This document shows positions 42,909 to 51,000 of a stretch of 64,000 nt of DNA, in pieces. The notes beneath the pieces were generated by a model. That model was given only the letters and a program-made list of their open reading frames with translations. It ran no database searches and was not told the origin of the DNA. The first letter of the stretch is position 1. Each line of letters starts with the position of its first letter. The position numbers were made by a program, and so were the translations under genes. The DNA is from MWBV01 sp964418095. GTDB taxonomy: Archaea; Nanobdellota; Nanobdellia; Pacearchaeales; GW2011-AR1. The DNA lies in the NCBI GenBank assembly GCA_964418095.1, contig CAYQKM010000003.1:1-64000 (forward strand), given 5' to 3'.

Positions 42909-42971
42909 TTACTTTTTTTTCTTTTTAGCAGGTTTTTTAGCCGCTTTCTTAGCTGTTTTTTTCTTTGCCAT
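42909..42971 (-). CDS. 20-aa Lys/Ala-rich peptide (histone-tail-like)
   Basis: ATG to TAA encoding 20 residues, MAKKKTAKKAAKKPAKKKKK. Too small for automatic calling but well signalled: a GAGGTG Shine-Dalgarno sequence (42978-42983) sits 6 nt before the ATG, a TTTATAAA TATA box lies 44 nt upstream, and a T-rich stretch follows the stop. The composition mimics histone H1 or bacterial HC1/HU basic tails, so nucleic-acid binding or counter-ion function is inferred. Confidence 0.6.
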   Translation of the reverse strand: MAKKKTAKKAAKKPAKKKKK

Positions 42972-42977
42972 TATATA

Positions 42978-43023
42978 CACCTCTACTTTAATTGCTAATA
43001 AAAGAAAACAAAAGTTTATAAAT
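42978..43023 (-). promoter_or_regulatory. TATA box and Shine-Dalgarno of the 20-aa peptide gene
   Basis: Minus-strand ATTTATAAA (43015-43023) and GAGGTG (42978-42983) at normal spacing from the ATG at 42971. GlyRS, further upstream on the same strand, ends at 43070, so this is an independent promoter. Confidence 0.55.
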
Positions 43024-43069
43024 TTTATGTAGATAAAATAAATACAAAATTCTCCGTCGATAAAAATCA

Positions 43070-44764
43070 CTAAATATCTGAGAATTTTAGTTTTTCATTA
43101 ATCAAATCTCTTAATATTTCATTTAATCTATTTATTTTAACTCTTTTTTGGATTTTAGAATCTCTATCCCGAATTGTAACATCATTATTTTTAAGAGAAT
43201 CTTCATCTATAGTTATACAAAAAGGGGTTCCAATCTCATCGTTTCTTGCATATCTTTTTCCAATACTTCCAGATTTATCATAAGAAATATTAAATTCTTC
43301 TCTTAAATCCTTAACAATTTCATTAGCAATATTTTCAAAATCTTCTCTCTTAACTAGGGGGAAGACAGCTGCTTTAATCGGAGCAATTCTAGGAGGGAGA
43401 CTCAAAACAATATTCCCTCTTCCATCATCGCAATAAGAATTTGTTAAAATAGCCAAAAACACCCTCTCGACTCCAAATGTAGGCTCAATAACCCTTGGAA
43501 TTATTTTATTCTGATATTTCTCGTCAAATATCTCTAAATTCTCTCCACTCTCTTTAGAATGCTGTATTAAGTCATACTGTCCTCGATTTGCATTGCCTCC
43601 AAGCTCAGAGCTCCCAAAAGGATACTCATAATCCACATCAAATGTAGCAGATGAATAATGGCTCAACTCTTCTTTTAGATGCTCTCTAATTTTAATCTTA
43701 AACAGATTTAAAGAATTATACCACTTAATCTGTTCAGCTAACCAATAAGCATGCCATTCCTCAATTTTTTTTTCATTTAATAAATCTCCAATAGTCAACT
43801 CCCTCAAATCATTTTTATTAAGGTTTTGTGTTTCAGAATCTAAAAATTTAAGCTTTACACTCAATTGATTTTCATCCAATATCTCACAAATTTTTTCTTC
43901 TGGGTTAATAAAGAATTCAAACTCAGCAATATTAAACTCTCTACTCCTAAACAAAAAATCTCTTGGAGCAATCTCATTTCTAAAACATCTTCCAATTTGA
44001 GCTATTCCGAAAGGGAGTTTTACTCTAGAGGTTTGGCTTATCAATTTAAAATTTAAAAACATCCCCTGAGCAGTTTCTCCTCTTAAATAACTTTCAGAAG
44101 CATCTAATGCCCCTACTTTAGTTTTAAACATTAAATTAAATTCTCCTTTAATTTCAAATTCTCCTCCACAAGAGCAATTAACTTTCCCAATTTCATTTTT
44201 ATCAATTTTAGTTGCTTTTCCACATTTTTTACACACAACAGCGACATCATTAAAATTATCTATATGTCCTGAAGCTTTCCAGGTTTTAGGATGAGAGATT
44301 ATACTTGCATTCAATCCAACAATATCATCCCGTTTAGTAACAAAAAACTTCCACCAGTCCCTCTTAATATTCTCAACTAATTCAACACCCAATGGACCAT
44401 AGTCCCAAAAACCAGAATACCCTCCATAGATATCACTTGACCTAAATACAAATCCCTTTTCTTTACAAAATTTAGTTAATTCACTAATAGAGATTTCTTT
44501 TTGTATTAATTTGCTCTTAGATTCATTAATAGTTTTATCTTCAATACTCTTGTCCCTCTTCTCTTTTGTCAATTTTTCAACCTCTAATTTTTTTTCTTTA
44601 TCTAAATTTTTAATTATTTCTATTCGCTTTTTCTCAGCCTCTTCCAAATTAGAACCAAGATATGCAATATGTTTACTCACAACTTTTTTTCCTTTTCTAA
44701 CACTCTCTCTCAAATAAAAATAATCCTTCCCCTTAATTTTCTGTTTTGCTATATACATATACAA
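43070..44764 (-). CDS. glyS: glycyl-tRNA synthetase with N-terminal extension
   Basis: Charges tRNA-Gly; the alpha2 class II form. It has motif 1 around YGGYSGFWDYGPLGVELVENIK, zinc pairs CKKC and CSCG, motif 2 in RCFRNEIAPRDFLFRSREFN, motif 3 in VEPTFGVERVFLAIL-like sequence (VIEPTFGVERV) and a C-terminal anticodon-binding domain. Residues 1-95 precede the normal start: a small module (YIAKQKIKGKDYFYLRES..., KHIAYLG) like the N-terminal piece of some transposase and Fic-type proteins, then a charged helix. The first ATG is at 44764, a second at 44758. Confidence 0.93.
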   Translation of the reverse strand: MYMYIAKQKIKGKDYFYLRESVRKGKKVVSKHIAYLGSNLEEAEKKRIEIIKNLDKEKKLEVEKLTKEKRDKSIEDKTINESKSKLIQKEISISELTKFCKEKGFVFRSSDIYGGYSGFWDYGPLGVELVENIKRDWWKFFVTKRDDIVGLNASIISHPKTWKASGHIDNFNDVAVVCKKCGKATKIDKNEIGKVNCSCGGEFEIKGEFNLMFKTKVGALDASESYLRGETAQGMFLNFKLISQTSRVKLPFGIAQIGRCFRNEIAPRDFLFRSREFNIAEFEFFINPEEKICEILDENQLSVKLKFLDSETQNLNKNDLRELTIGDLLNEKKIEEWHAYWLAEQIKWYNSLNLFKIKIREHLKEELSHYSSATFDVDYEYPFGSSELGGNANRGQYDLIQHSKESGENLEIFDEKYQNKIIPRVIEPTFGVERVFLAILTNSYCDDGRGNIVLSLPPRIAPIKAAVFPLVKREDFENIANEIVKDLREEFNISYDKSGSIGKRYARNDEIGTPFCITIDEDSLKNNDVTIRDRDSKIQKRVKINRLNEILRDLINEKLKFSDI

Positions 44765-44833
44765 AATAAAGAAGTAGTGTATAAAAAGTTATTCAATTAA
44801 AGGTTTCATTGGGCTTATTTAAAATAAATAAAA

Positions 44834-44949
44834 AGCACGGGGTGAGAATCGAACTCACGAAAATCCGCTCACTGCTTTGTGTCTCTTCAAGTGCAGAGAA
44901 CATTATTCTCAATCTGCAGGCGGACGCAGTACCATTGTGCCACCCGTGC
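44834..44949 (-). tRNA. tRNA-Cys (anticodon GCA) with 44-nt intron
   Basis: Acceptor GCACGGG/CCCGTGC with discriminator T (U73, the tRNA-Cys identity base), D-arm GCAC...CTGC, anticodon stem TCCGC/GCGGA, loop CTGCAG-A, T arm GTGAG/CTCAC. The stem halves are separated by 44 extra nucleotides (44870-44913) inserted at the canonical 37/38 position. Removing them gives a normal 72-nt tRNA. EndA (20662-21180) would excise the intron. Confidence 0.92.
44870..44913 (-). other. tRNA-Cys intron
   Basis: A 44-nt insertion immediately after anticodon-loop position 37. The flanks (CTGCAG before, AAAGCAGTG-A after) can pair CTGC with GCAG to form the central helix of a bulge-helix-bulge. The exact cut points could shift by 1-2 nt. 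Confidence 0.85.
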
Positions 44950-44968
44950 ATTAAACCTCCGGGGTTTA

Positions 44969-45043
44969 TGCCCGAGACAGGATTTGAACCTGCGACCTAC
45001 TACTTAGAAGGCAGTCGCTCTATCCAGACTGAGCTACCCGGGC
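44969..45043 (-). tRNA. tRNA-Arg (anticodon TCT)
   Basis: A 75-nt cloverleaf: acceptor GCCCGGG/CTCGGGC, D arm GCTC/GAGC, anticodon loop CTTCTAA giving TCT, anticodon stem ACTGC/GTAGT, T arm GCAGG/CCTGT with TTCAAAT, discriminator A. No intron, no encoded CCA. It is 19 nt from tRNA-Cys in the same orientation and probably co-transcribed with it. Confidence 0.93.
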
Positions 45044-45093
45044 CCATAGATAAGTATTCCATGAACTATTTAAAAGGTTTTGTTTTAAAAAAA

Positions 45094-45996
45094 TTAAACA
45101 CTAAACTCACTAAAATCTTCTGCAATAACTACATTCTTAAATTCTTTTTTAGCATCATCTAAAAGCCCTTTAAGATTATTTTCATACCTTTGAGAGATGT
45201 GAGTGAGAATAAGTTTTTTAGATTTAGAAGATTTTGCTATTTGTCCATCTTGTTTTGCAGTCAAATGTAAATGTTCTTTTGCCTCTTTAGAATTTTCTGA
45301 ACTAAAACTTGAATCACAAATCAATAAATCAGCTTCTTTAACAAACTTAATAATCTTCTTATTAAAAACACTATCTAAAACAAAAGAAACTTTTTTTCCT
45401 TTCTCTATATAACCCAACTCTTTTACAGAGTATTTTTTTCCTTCAAAAGAAATATTTTTTCCTTCTTTAAGATTCTTTAATAAAGGACCTTCAGGAATTT
45501 TATATTTTCTTAATTTAGTTTTATCTATTCTTATTTTATCTTTAGTTACAAAATTATATGCATTTGTAGGAATGCTATGTTCCGTACTTTCTGCTTCTAA
45601 ATAGAAATTTTTATCTTCATAAAATTTTCCTAAAACTTCTTGGATTTCTATTTTAAATCCGTTTTTTAAAGATTTCATATCAATAAAATTTTCAATTATT
45701 TTTTTAGCTCCCTTTGGACAATAAATCAATAAATTTTTATTATATCCACTAAAATTAAGAGTAGAAATTAGTCCAGGCAATCCAAAAACATGATCTCCAT
45801 GGGTGTGAGTAATTAAGATTCTAGTAAGTTTACATGGATTTAATCTTGCTTTCCTAAATTGCCTTTGAGTTCCTTCTCCACAATCAATTAAGATATTTTC
45901 ATCTTTATAATTCAATAAAATTGAAGTGTGGTTTCTCCTAAAAGTGGGTATCTGTGCAGATGTTCCCAAAAAAGTTACTTTTATTTCTGATGCCAT
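45094..45996 (-). CDS. rnz: ribonuclease Z
   Basis: Makes the mature 3' end of tRNA. The 300-aa metallo-beta-lactamase protein has FLGTSAQIPT, the metal site THTHGDHVFGLPG (about 63-75), further ligands in CDSSFSSEN (Asp) and the conserved HLTAKQ and LTHISQRY. It lies directly upstream of, and in line with, the two tRNA genes 44834-45043. Confidence 0.95.
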   Translation of the reverse strand: MASEIKVTFLGTSAQIPTFRRNHTSILLNYKDENILIDCGEGTQRQFRKARLNPCKLTRILITHTHGDHVFGLPGLISTLNFSGYNKNLLIYCPKGAKKIIENFIDMKSLKNGFKIEIQEVLGKFYEDKNFYLEAESTEHSIPTNAYNFVTKDKIRIDKTKLRKYKIPEGPLLKNLKEGKNISFEGKKYSVKELGYIEKGKKVSFVLDSVFNKKIIKFVKEADLLICDSSFSSENSKEAKEHLHLTAKQDGQIAKSSKSKKLILTHISQRYENNLKGLLDDAKKEFKNVVIAEDFSEFSV

Positions 45997-46112
45997 TAAC
46001 TAACTAATTAATATTGCTTTAATTAAATTTCTAAAGCACCAGCTAAAAGAAACACGCCGAGAAAAAGCCCAGCGAAAATAAAATCAACGCTCAATAATTT
46101 TGAAGTTAAAGT

Positions 46113-46370
46113 TTAATCTTTTTTTAATGCAGTAGATGCAGGAGAAATATAGATAATAGTATCTCCTCTAAGGAAAGTCAAGCCAAGGCTTTTCTTTAGT
46201 TCTCCATTTTGCATTTCTTTCACATTATCTAAAACTAGATTAATGTGTATATCAAAAGCGAGTAAAGTCCCAACAAAGTACTTATCTCCTTTTAAGTGCA
46301 CTAAAACTTCTTTACCTTTAGAATTGTTTAACAAATCCAAAGGTCTTTCTATTCCGTTAGTCATATCCAA
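46113..46370 (-). CDS. Sm-like archaeal protein (LSm)
   Basis: An 85-aa RNA-binding ring protein. The Sm1 motif is VLVHLKGDKYFVGTLLAFDIHINLVLDNV, and Sm2 is FLRGDTIIYISP. It binds U-rich RNA and probably helps RNA turnover or tRNA processing. Start ATG at 46370 (MDMTN); a second ATG two codons in is equally possible. It is divergent from rps8e. Confidence 0.93.
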   Translation of the reverse strand: MDMTNGIERPLDLLNNSKGKEVLVHLKGDKYFVGTLLAFDIHINLVLDNVKEMQNGELKKSLGLTFLRGDTIIYISPASTALKKD

Positions 46371-46431
46371 AAGATAATAAATCTATTTTTAAACTTTTCT
46401 TAACTTTCAAACAATAAATTCTTATAAAAAG

Positions 46432-46440
46432 ATTTATAAA
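46432..46440 (+). promoter_or_regulatory. TATA box of rps8e
   Basis: ATTTATAAA, 22-31 nt before the rps8e ATG (46463), so the transcript should be nearly leaderless. Confidence 0.55.
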
Positions 46441-46462
46441 CAAAAAACTAACTTATGATAAT

Positions 46463-46828
46463 ATGAAACTTGGAAGAAAGATAACTGGTGGAAGATATAT
46501 TAAAAGAACAAAAAAGAAAAAGCACACTAAGTTAGGACAAGGAAGAACAGTAAAGCTAGCTGCAGATGAAAAGAGAAAGAGTAAAAGAGTAAGAGGGGGA
46601 AATAAGAAAAATTACCTTATCAAAGGAAAATTTGTAAATATTCAAGAAAATGGAAAAAAATTAAAAAAAGTAGAAATAAAAAATGTTCTTGAAACTCCTT
46701 CAAATAGATTCTTAGCCAGACAAAATATTTTAACAAAGGGGACTATTGTTCAAACAGAAGTAGGAAAAGTAAAAATCACGAATAGACCTTCTCAAGAAAG
46801 TATGATTAATGGGATAATTATTGAATAA
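46463..46828 (+). CDS. rps8e: 30S ribosomal protein eS8
   Basis: A 121-aa archaeal/eukaryotic ribosomal protein, identified by the KITGGRY start, the KKKHTKLGQGRTVKL basic stretch, VRGGNKKNYLIKG, ETPSNRFLARQNILTKGTIVQTE and GIIIE end. Monocistronic, followed by the tfb promoter region. Confidence 0.95.
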   Translation: MKLGRKITGGRYIKRTKKKKHTKLGQGRTVKLAADEKRKSKRVRGGNKKNYLIKGKFVNIQENGKKLKKVEIKNVLETPSNRFLARQNILTKGTIVQTEVGKVKITNRPSQESMINGIIIE

Positions 46829-46864
46829 AACTGCATTTTTTAATAAGAAACACTTAAAAGCCTA

Positions 46865-46927
46865 AATAGGGTTTCCCTATAAAATATCCGAAAGCTTTAT
46901 AAATAGGAAAAATTTATAAACCCTATT
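46865..46927 (+). promoter_or_regulatory. tfb promoter region with 10-bp inverted repeat around two TATA boxes
   Basis: AATAGGGTTT (46865-46874) and its exact complement AAACCCTATT (46918-46927) bracket two TATA elements (CTTTATAAAT around 46895 and TTTATAAA ending at 46920). The left arm is also part of a small palindrome TAGGG-TTT-CCCTA (46867-46879). This could be an operator for autoregulation of tfb, or arms of an RNA stem in a longer leader. Confidence 0.5.
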
Positions 46928-46951
46928 ATTAAATACTTAAAAAAATAAATT

Positions 46952-47884
46952 ATGGCTGGAATAAGAAAGTGTCCTGAATGCGGAAGCATTAATTTAACTT
47001 ATGATTCTCATCTCGGAGAAGTAATTTGTAATGATTGTGGTCTAGTTGTCGAAGAGAAAATGGTAGATACCGGAATAGACTTATCAGGAAAATTTGATAA
47101 AAGTGAAAAAAAAGGGAGAGGAGGGGCTCCAATTTCTATACAAAAGTTTGACAAAGGATTAACAACAAATGTTGGAGAAATTTCAGACATATATAGGCTT
47201 GAACCAAAACAAACCAGAAAATTCTTAAGATTAAAAAAATGGCAGGAAAGAGTTTCAACATCTATTGAAAGAAATTTAAGACTTGCAATGGCAGAGCTAA
47301 GAGTTATTGCATCTTACTTAAATCTCCCAAATGTTGTAAGAGATGAAGCATCAAGAATCTACAATTATGTTCTTCAAAGAGGATTAGTAAGAGGACGTTC
47401 AATGGAATCTGTAATTGCTGCATGCCTTTATGCTGCATGCCGTTCTTATAATATCCCTAGAACACTTGATGAAATGGCTACAGCATCAGATGTAGAAAGA
47501 AAAGAGATAGGTAGAACTTACAGATTCATAATAAGAAAACTTGGAATTAAAGTAAATCAATCTTCTCCAAAAGATTATGTTTCAAGATTCTCATCAGTAC
47601 TTAAGTTAAGTCCAAAAACACAAAATGATGCTCTTAAAGTATTAAAGCAAGCAGAAGAGGTTGAACTAACTTCAGGAAGAGGCCCTGCTGGAATTGCAGC
47701 TGCTGCACTATATGTTGCTGCTCTTATGAACGATGAGAAGAAAACTCAAAGAGAAGTTGCAGACATTGCAGGAATAACTGAAGTAACAATTAGAAATAGA
47801 TACAAAGAGCTAATAGAAAAACTAAAACTTGAAGACAAAATAAAACAAAAAGAAACTGAGTTTAAGAAAAAGAAATCAAAATAA
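46952..47884 (+). CDS. tfb: transcription initiation factor B (TFB)
   Basis: Recruits RNA polymerase to TBP-bound promoters. The 310-aa protein has an N-terminal zinc ribbon (CPECGS...CNDCG), a linker/B-finger and two cyclin repeats (the first with RDEASRIYNYV, the second with GRGPAGIAAAALYVAAL). The C-terminal helix-turn-helix reads QREVADIAGITEVTIRNRYKEL (BRE recognition). The B-reader after the ribbon is TGIDLSGKFDKSEKK, lacking the usual GPEWRAF wording. Confidence 0.96.
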   Translation: MAGIRKCPECGSINLTYDSHLGEVICNDCGLVVEEKMVDTGIDLSGKFDKSEKKGRGGAPISIQKFDKGLTTNVGEISDIYRLEPKQTRKFLRLKKWQERVSTSIERNLRLAMAELRVIASYLNLPNVVRDEASRIYNYVLQRGLVRGRSMESVIAACLYAACRSYNIPRTLDEMATASDVERKEIGRTYRFIIRKLGIKVNQSSPKDYVSRFSSVLKLSPKTQNDALKVLKQAEEVELTSGRGPAGIAAAALYVAALMNDEKKTQREVADIAGITEVTIRNRYKELIEKLKLEDKIKQKETEFKKKKSK

Positions 47885-47962
47885 TTAAACTCCTTAAATT
47901 AATCTTCTAATAATTAGCAATCATCTAAACATTTTTATACAATTAATTTCTCATTTTTTAAT

Positions 47963-48046
47963 GCGGGGGTGCCGGAGTGGTCAAACGGGTCAGATTTAGG
48001 CTCTGATAGCTTAGTGCTTACCTAGGTTCGAATCCTAGCCCTCGCA
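47963..48046 (+). tRNA. tRNA-Leu (anticodon TAG)
   Basis: An 84-nt type II tRNA with long variable arm: acceptor GCGGGGG/CCCTCGC, anticodon stem TCAGA/TCTGA with loop TTTAGGC, T arm CTAGG/CCTAG, discriminator A. No intron, no encoded CCA. Confidence 0.93.
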
Positions 48047-48072
48047 TTCATTTTAATTGTTTAATAATAAAA

Positions 48073-51000
48073 TTATATTTGAACAGGATTCCAAACTCTA
48101 TAAACAGGATGCCTATCAATTCTTAAATCATATTGAACATACTGATAGACTTTACATCTTGAAGTGTCACTATAAGTATCTAGATCCGTACAAGTCCTTC
48201 CAACTCTATCTCTTTGGGATATAGCAAGGGTATTTCCATTCCAATCTGAAAGATTAGCCACAATATATTCTTGCCCTTCAACCCAATTAAGGAATACTAA
48301 AGAATGAGGCTTAGTTTGAGAATAAACAATATCTATTCTATCTCCTGGAGTAAGACTCCTTAAAAGATTAGGGTAACTTAAAGTATCGCTCGTATAAGTA
48401 CATCTATCTGCAGTAACCCAGATAATATTTCCGGAACTATCTCTTTGGGAACCAATCCCGACTGTTGCTGTAGCCCCAGAAGGCAATGATAAAGTATACT
48501 CTATTCCTTTCTTAGCTGAGTAAATGCAATTAGATAATCCTGCAGAAGCATGCTGATAAATATAATTAGATGCATCTCCACAATGTTCATTATATCTATC
48601 TGGAACAATTGTCCCTTCTAATTGTTGTACAGACATCAATACTCTTTGTCTTGTTGGGGTCAATGTTGTAGGGGCTGTTGAATCTGTTGGTATTGTAGAA
48701 TCTGGAAGATTATCTCCTCCATATAATTCAACTAACTCAAAATATTTCTGCTTTACATCTTCAACATAATTATTGTTTCCTGTGCATCCCCATCCATTAT
48801 ATCCTCTCAAGGCAGCCTCCCATCCCGAATAAGAAGTAAGTAAAGGAGGACAACTAAATGACCTTCCTCCACTATATGAAAGATATTTATCTTTTAAAAT
48901 CTGAGCTCCCACATTAATATTTAATCGTTTGTTATCTAATAAAACAGATTTGCATGCCTCTCTACCTGACAGGAGAGAGTAACTTCCACAATTATTCAAA
49001 TTTATTTGCATAAGTCCAATATCGTTTCCATCAGAAGATGCAACAGATCTACAAGAGCTTTCTTGAATCATTATAGCCAATAAAAGCAACTCATCAGGGA
49101 GGTTATTTGCTGCAGTAGATTCAACTATCCAATTTGCATAATTCCCACAATCATTTTCACAATAGCATTTAAAGCTAGAAGCAAATACGCTTGTGGAAAT
49201 GCTATTCATTAAAGTAGTTAATCTGGCTACATCTCTTCTCTGAAGAGAATTTTCTAAGACAAGAGGAGTTGGCGCTGCAGGCACAGATGAGCCAAAATGC
49301 ACTCTTGCATTTTCATTATTAATATCAAATAAAATTGCAGCTCCAGAATACTTATCAACTCCACGAAGAGAAAGAATCACTGAATAATCTAAACTACTAC
49401 TAGGAACTACTTTACCTGAGTCAGACCCTCCTGAAACAGTCAATTCATTTACACTCATTGAATTTGTAAATTCTTTAGGGACTCCTGGAATAACAGTTGA
49501 CCAATACCACCCTTCACGATCTCCAGAGTAAGCAAATGTTTTCGAAAGAGTCGTAGGAGAAGTTTCATACCACGCCTGAATTAAAGTTGTAGAGTCTGTA
49601 CTGATAGAAGTTACATCTTGCTTTGGAGCTAATTCCACAAATAGCTTTACTCCCTCTAAATATGACTTGCTTAAAAAAGAATTAATTATATCAATTCCAT
49701 CTACACTAATACTCTCAATTTGAGACTCTCCTGTAATAGGTTTCCACAAAGTACTTTCCTTACCTTCTCTTTTTGCCGCATTACATGATGCTGTCCAATG
49801 CCATTTTGAATCAAAGAAGATATAACAAGCTTCTCCTCTTCCCAAGTTTAAAAGTCCTCTTTTATAACCAAGTGTAAATATAGGGGAGACATAAATAGTT
49901 TCAAAGTCCGGTTCAACAATATGTTCACCTGCATCCCCTATTTGTTCACCTACATCCTCTTTTAGTTTTTCAACATAATCTTCATATGCTTTACCAGCTA
50001 ACTGAGAATAAACAATTCCTCTCTCAAAATATAAAAATGCTTTATGGCTATTAAAGTACACTTTCCCACTATTAAGAAGAGTCTTAATTAATTCAAGTTT
50101 TTTGAAAGCATCTATTTCAGATTTAATCTCATTTTTCTTATCTTCAAATTCTTCAAGAGAATAATAAGTTCCAGAAAGGTATTTTTGAGAGTTTTTACTT
50201 ATCTCTTCTAAAGTTTTATTCTCAATATCTAAAAATTGAATTGCGTCTTTAATACTCTTAATATCTATCCAACATCCAATATTTTTATTCTCACAATATC
50301 CTACTTTTTTCCATCTAGAATTTTCATCACCCGGATTAAACTCTGTTGCTAATCCTGGGTTCTCTGTTGAGCAAACTCTAGTAATACCTTGAGAATAAAT
50401 ATCAGGAGTTAAATAATTTTGTGCAGCACTCTGAACATTTAAATCTAAAAGGGAGTATAAACTTGAAGCACCATTAGTGCATTCATCTTTTGTTGTAATA
50501 CCTGATTTCGATACTTGGTCTTGAACATACTTTTCACTCAAATAATTTATTGCAAAAGATGTGGACACTTCCTTAAATCCACATCTCTCATGTCCATTAA
50601 CAGAAATACATAAAATATTATATCCAGAAGGTGCAGTAAAGTCAACTTTTTTATCCACAGAATTTCCTAATAAAATATATCCTGAATCAACTACTCTATC
50701 TGCAGCAGTATCCTGATAATATGAACTTCCAGATCCTTTCAAATAAACTCTATAGTATGCTTCTGTATCTGTTCCAGCATAAATATTAAAGTACACTCCA
50801 TAATGAGATGTTGGAGGATTTGTTGAAGTTGTAATAACTGTTTCATCAAATTTTCCTGTAAACTGGAATGGTGAATGAGGTGCAAATAAACGAGATAAAA
50901 GGTTTCCAGAATTAGGGTAAGTTACAGAGACAAACATCCCACATGCTGATGCTCCAATCCCCTCAGTTGAACGAACTCTAAATGCATCATAAGAACTTTT

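Noticed and set aside
46023..46094. 23-codon hydrophobic ORF with TTG start downstream of the Sm-like gene (minus strand)
   Set aside because: It reads like a TM segment but has a TTG start, no Shine-Dalgarno sequence or TATA box, and lies in an AT-rich intergenic stretch; chance cannot be excluded.
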